Assembly (NCBI GenBank): GCA_028274825.1
Contig: JAQCMZ010000337.1
Span: 1-5,083 of the forward strand
DNA: 5,083 nt
Origin: Haloferacaceae archaeon
GTDB taxonomy: Archaea; Halobacteriota; Halobacteria; Halobacteriales; Haloferacaceae
Direction: 5' to 3'
Shown: one piece after another, positions 4,941 through 5,083 of the stretch
Layout of the letters: every line of letters starts with the position of its first letter
Position numbering within the stretch: position 1 is the stretch's first letter
The notes under the pieces: model-generated
What the model was told of the DNA's origin: nothing
What the model saw: the letters and a program-made list of their open reading frames with translations, nothing else
Database searches by the model: none
Translations under genes and position numbers: made by a program

Positions 4941-5083
4941 TTAATACTCTCTGTCACACTCCTGCATCTCCTTGTACTGGCCTACTGATAGATTCGCCCC
5001 AGATCGGTCTGCTTCCCGAATCTGACCGCTGTCACGGGCTGTTTCGAAACGTATTTGGGTCGTACCCGACGTATTCACTTTTG
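4941..5083 (-). CDS. Unrecognised protein, C-terminal end (runs off the right edge)
   Basis: A minus-strand frame is open from the window edge to TAA at 4943-4941, about 47 codons. It ends QIRFETARDSGQIREADR, then SGANLSVGQYKEMQECDREY. The composition is hydrophilic and acidic like the other haloarchaeal proteins, with no transmembrane segment. A GTG at 5078 could make it a complete 45-residue protein, but it more likely continues beyond the window. It lies on the same strand as, and 106 bases upstream of, the DUF5814-like gene. A 28-codon hydrophobic plus-strand frame overlaps its end, and the two cannot both be assumed real. I do not recognise the family. Reality is judged from protein-like composition alone. 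Confidence 0.45.
   Translation of the reverse strand, partial: KVNTSGTTQIRFETARDSGQIREADRSGANLSVGQYKEMQECDREY

Overview
The window looks like a haloarchaeal chromosome segment (class Halobacteria). The proteins are very acidic (Asp/Glu-rich). The arginyl-tRNA synthetase reads like the haloarchaeal form. Several genes have an A/T-rich TATA-like box about 27-32 bases before the start codon, as expected for leaderless or nearly leaderless haloarchaeal transcripts. By eye the GC content is moderate for this group, and lower around 3700-4360. The genus cannot be fixed from the sequence.

Layout. At the left edge (1-154, minus) is the N-terminal part of a small ribbon-helix-helix-like protein. It is divergent from a short, apparently broken plus-strand gene (254-551) that keeps a strong Shine-Dalgarno sequence but is split by a stop and a frame change. 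Next comes complete argS (668-2419, plus), the only gene here whose function is certain. It converges on a ParA/MinD-family ATPase (2486-3607, minus), with a 66-base gap that holds a small hairpin.

The ATPase has a long acidic, probably disordered tail ending in nine residues that resemble the membrane-targeting end of bacterial MinD. Back to back with it, across a compact 125-base divergent promoter region, is a ribbon-helix-helix plus coiled-coil protein (3733-4152, plus). A 226-base stretch that becomes AT-rich towards its middle and right, with no convincing gene, separates this from a DUF5814-like protein with a Cys/His cluster (4379-4834, minus, GTG start). At the right edge is the C-terminal end of another minus-strand reading frame (4941-5083).

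How the genes may work together. argS is housekeeping and probably independent. The part most worth a second look is the divergent pair: a deviant-Walker ATPase with a possible membrane anchor, next to a protein with a predicted DNA-binding fold and a coiled coil. ParA-type ATPases often work with ribbon-helix-helix partners (for example SegA/SegB in Sulfolobus, or type Ib plasmid partition). A positioning or segregation pair is therefore a reasonable hypothesis, but nothing in the window proves an interaction. No tRNA, rRNA, CRISPR array or intact mobile element was found.
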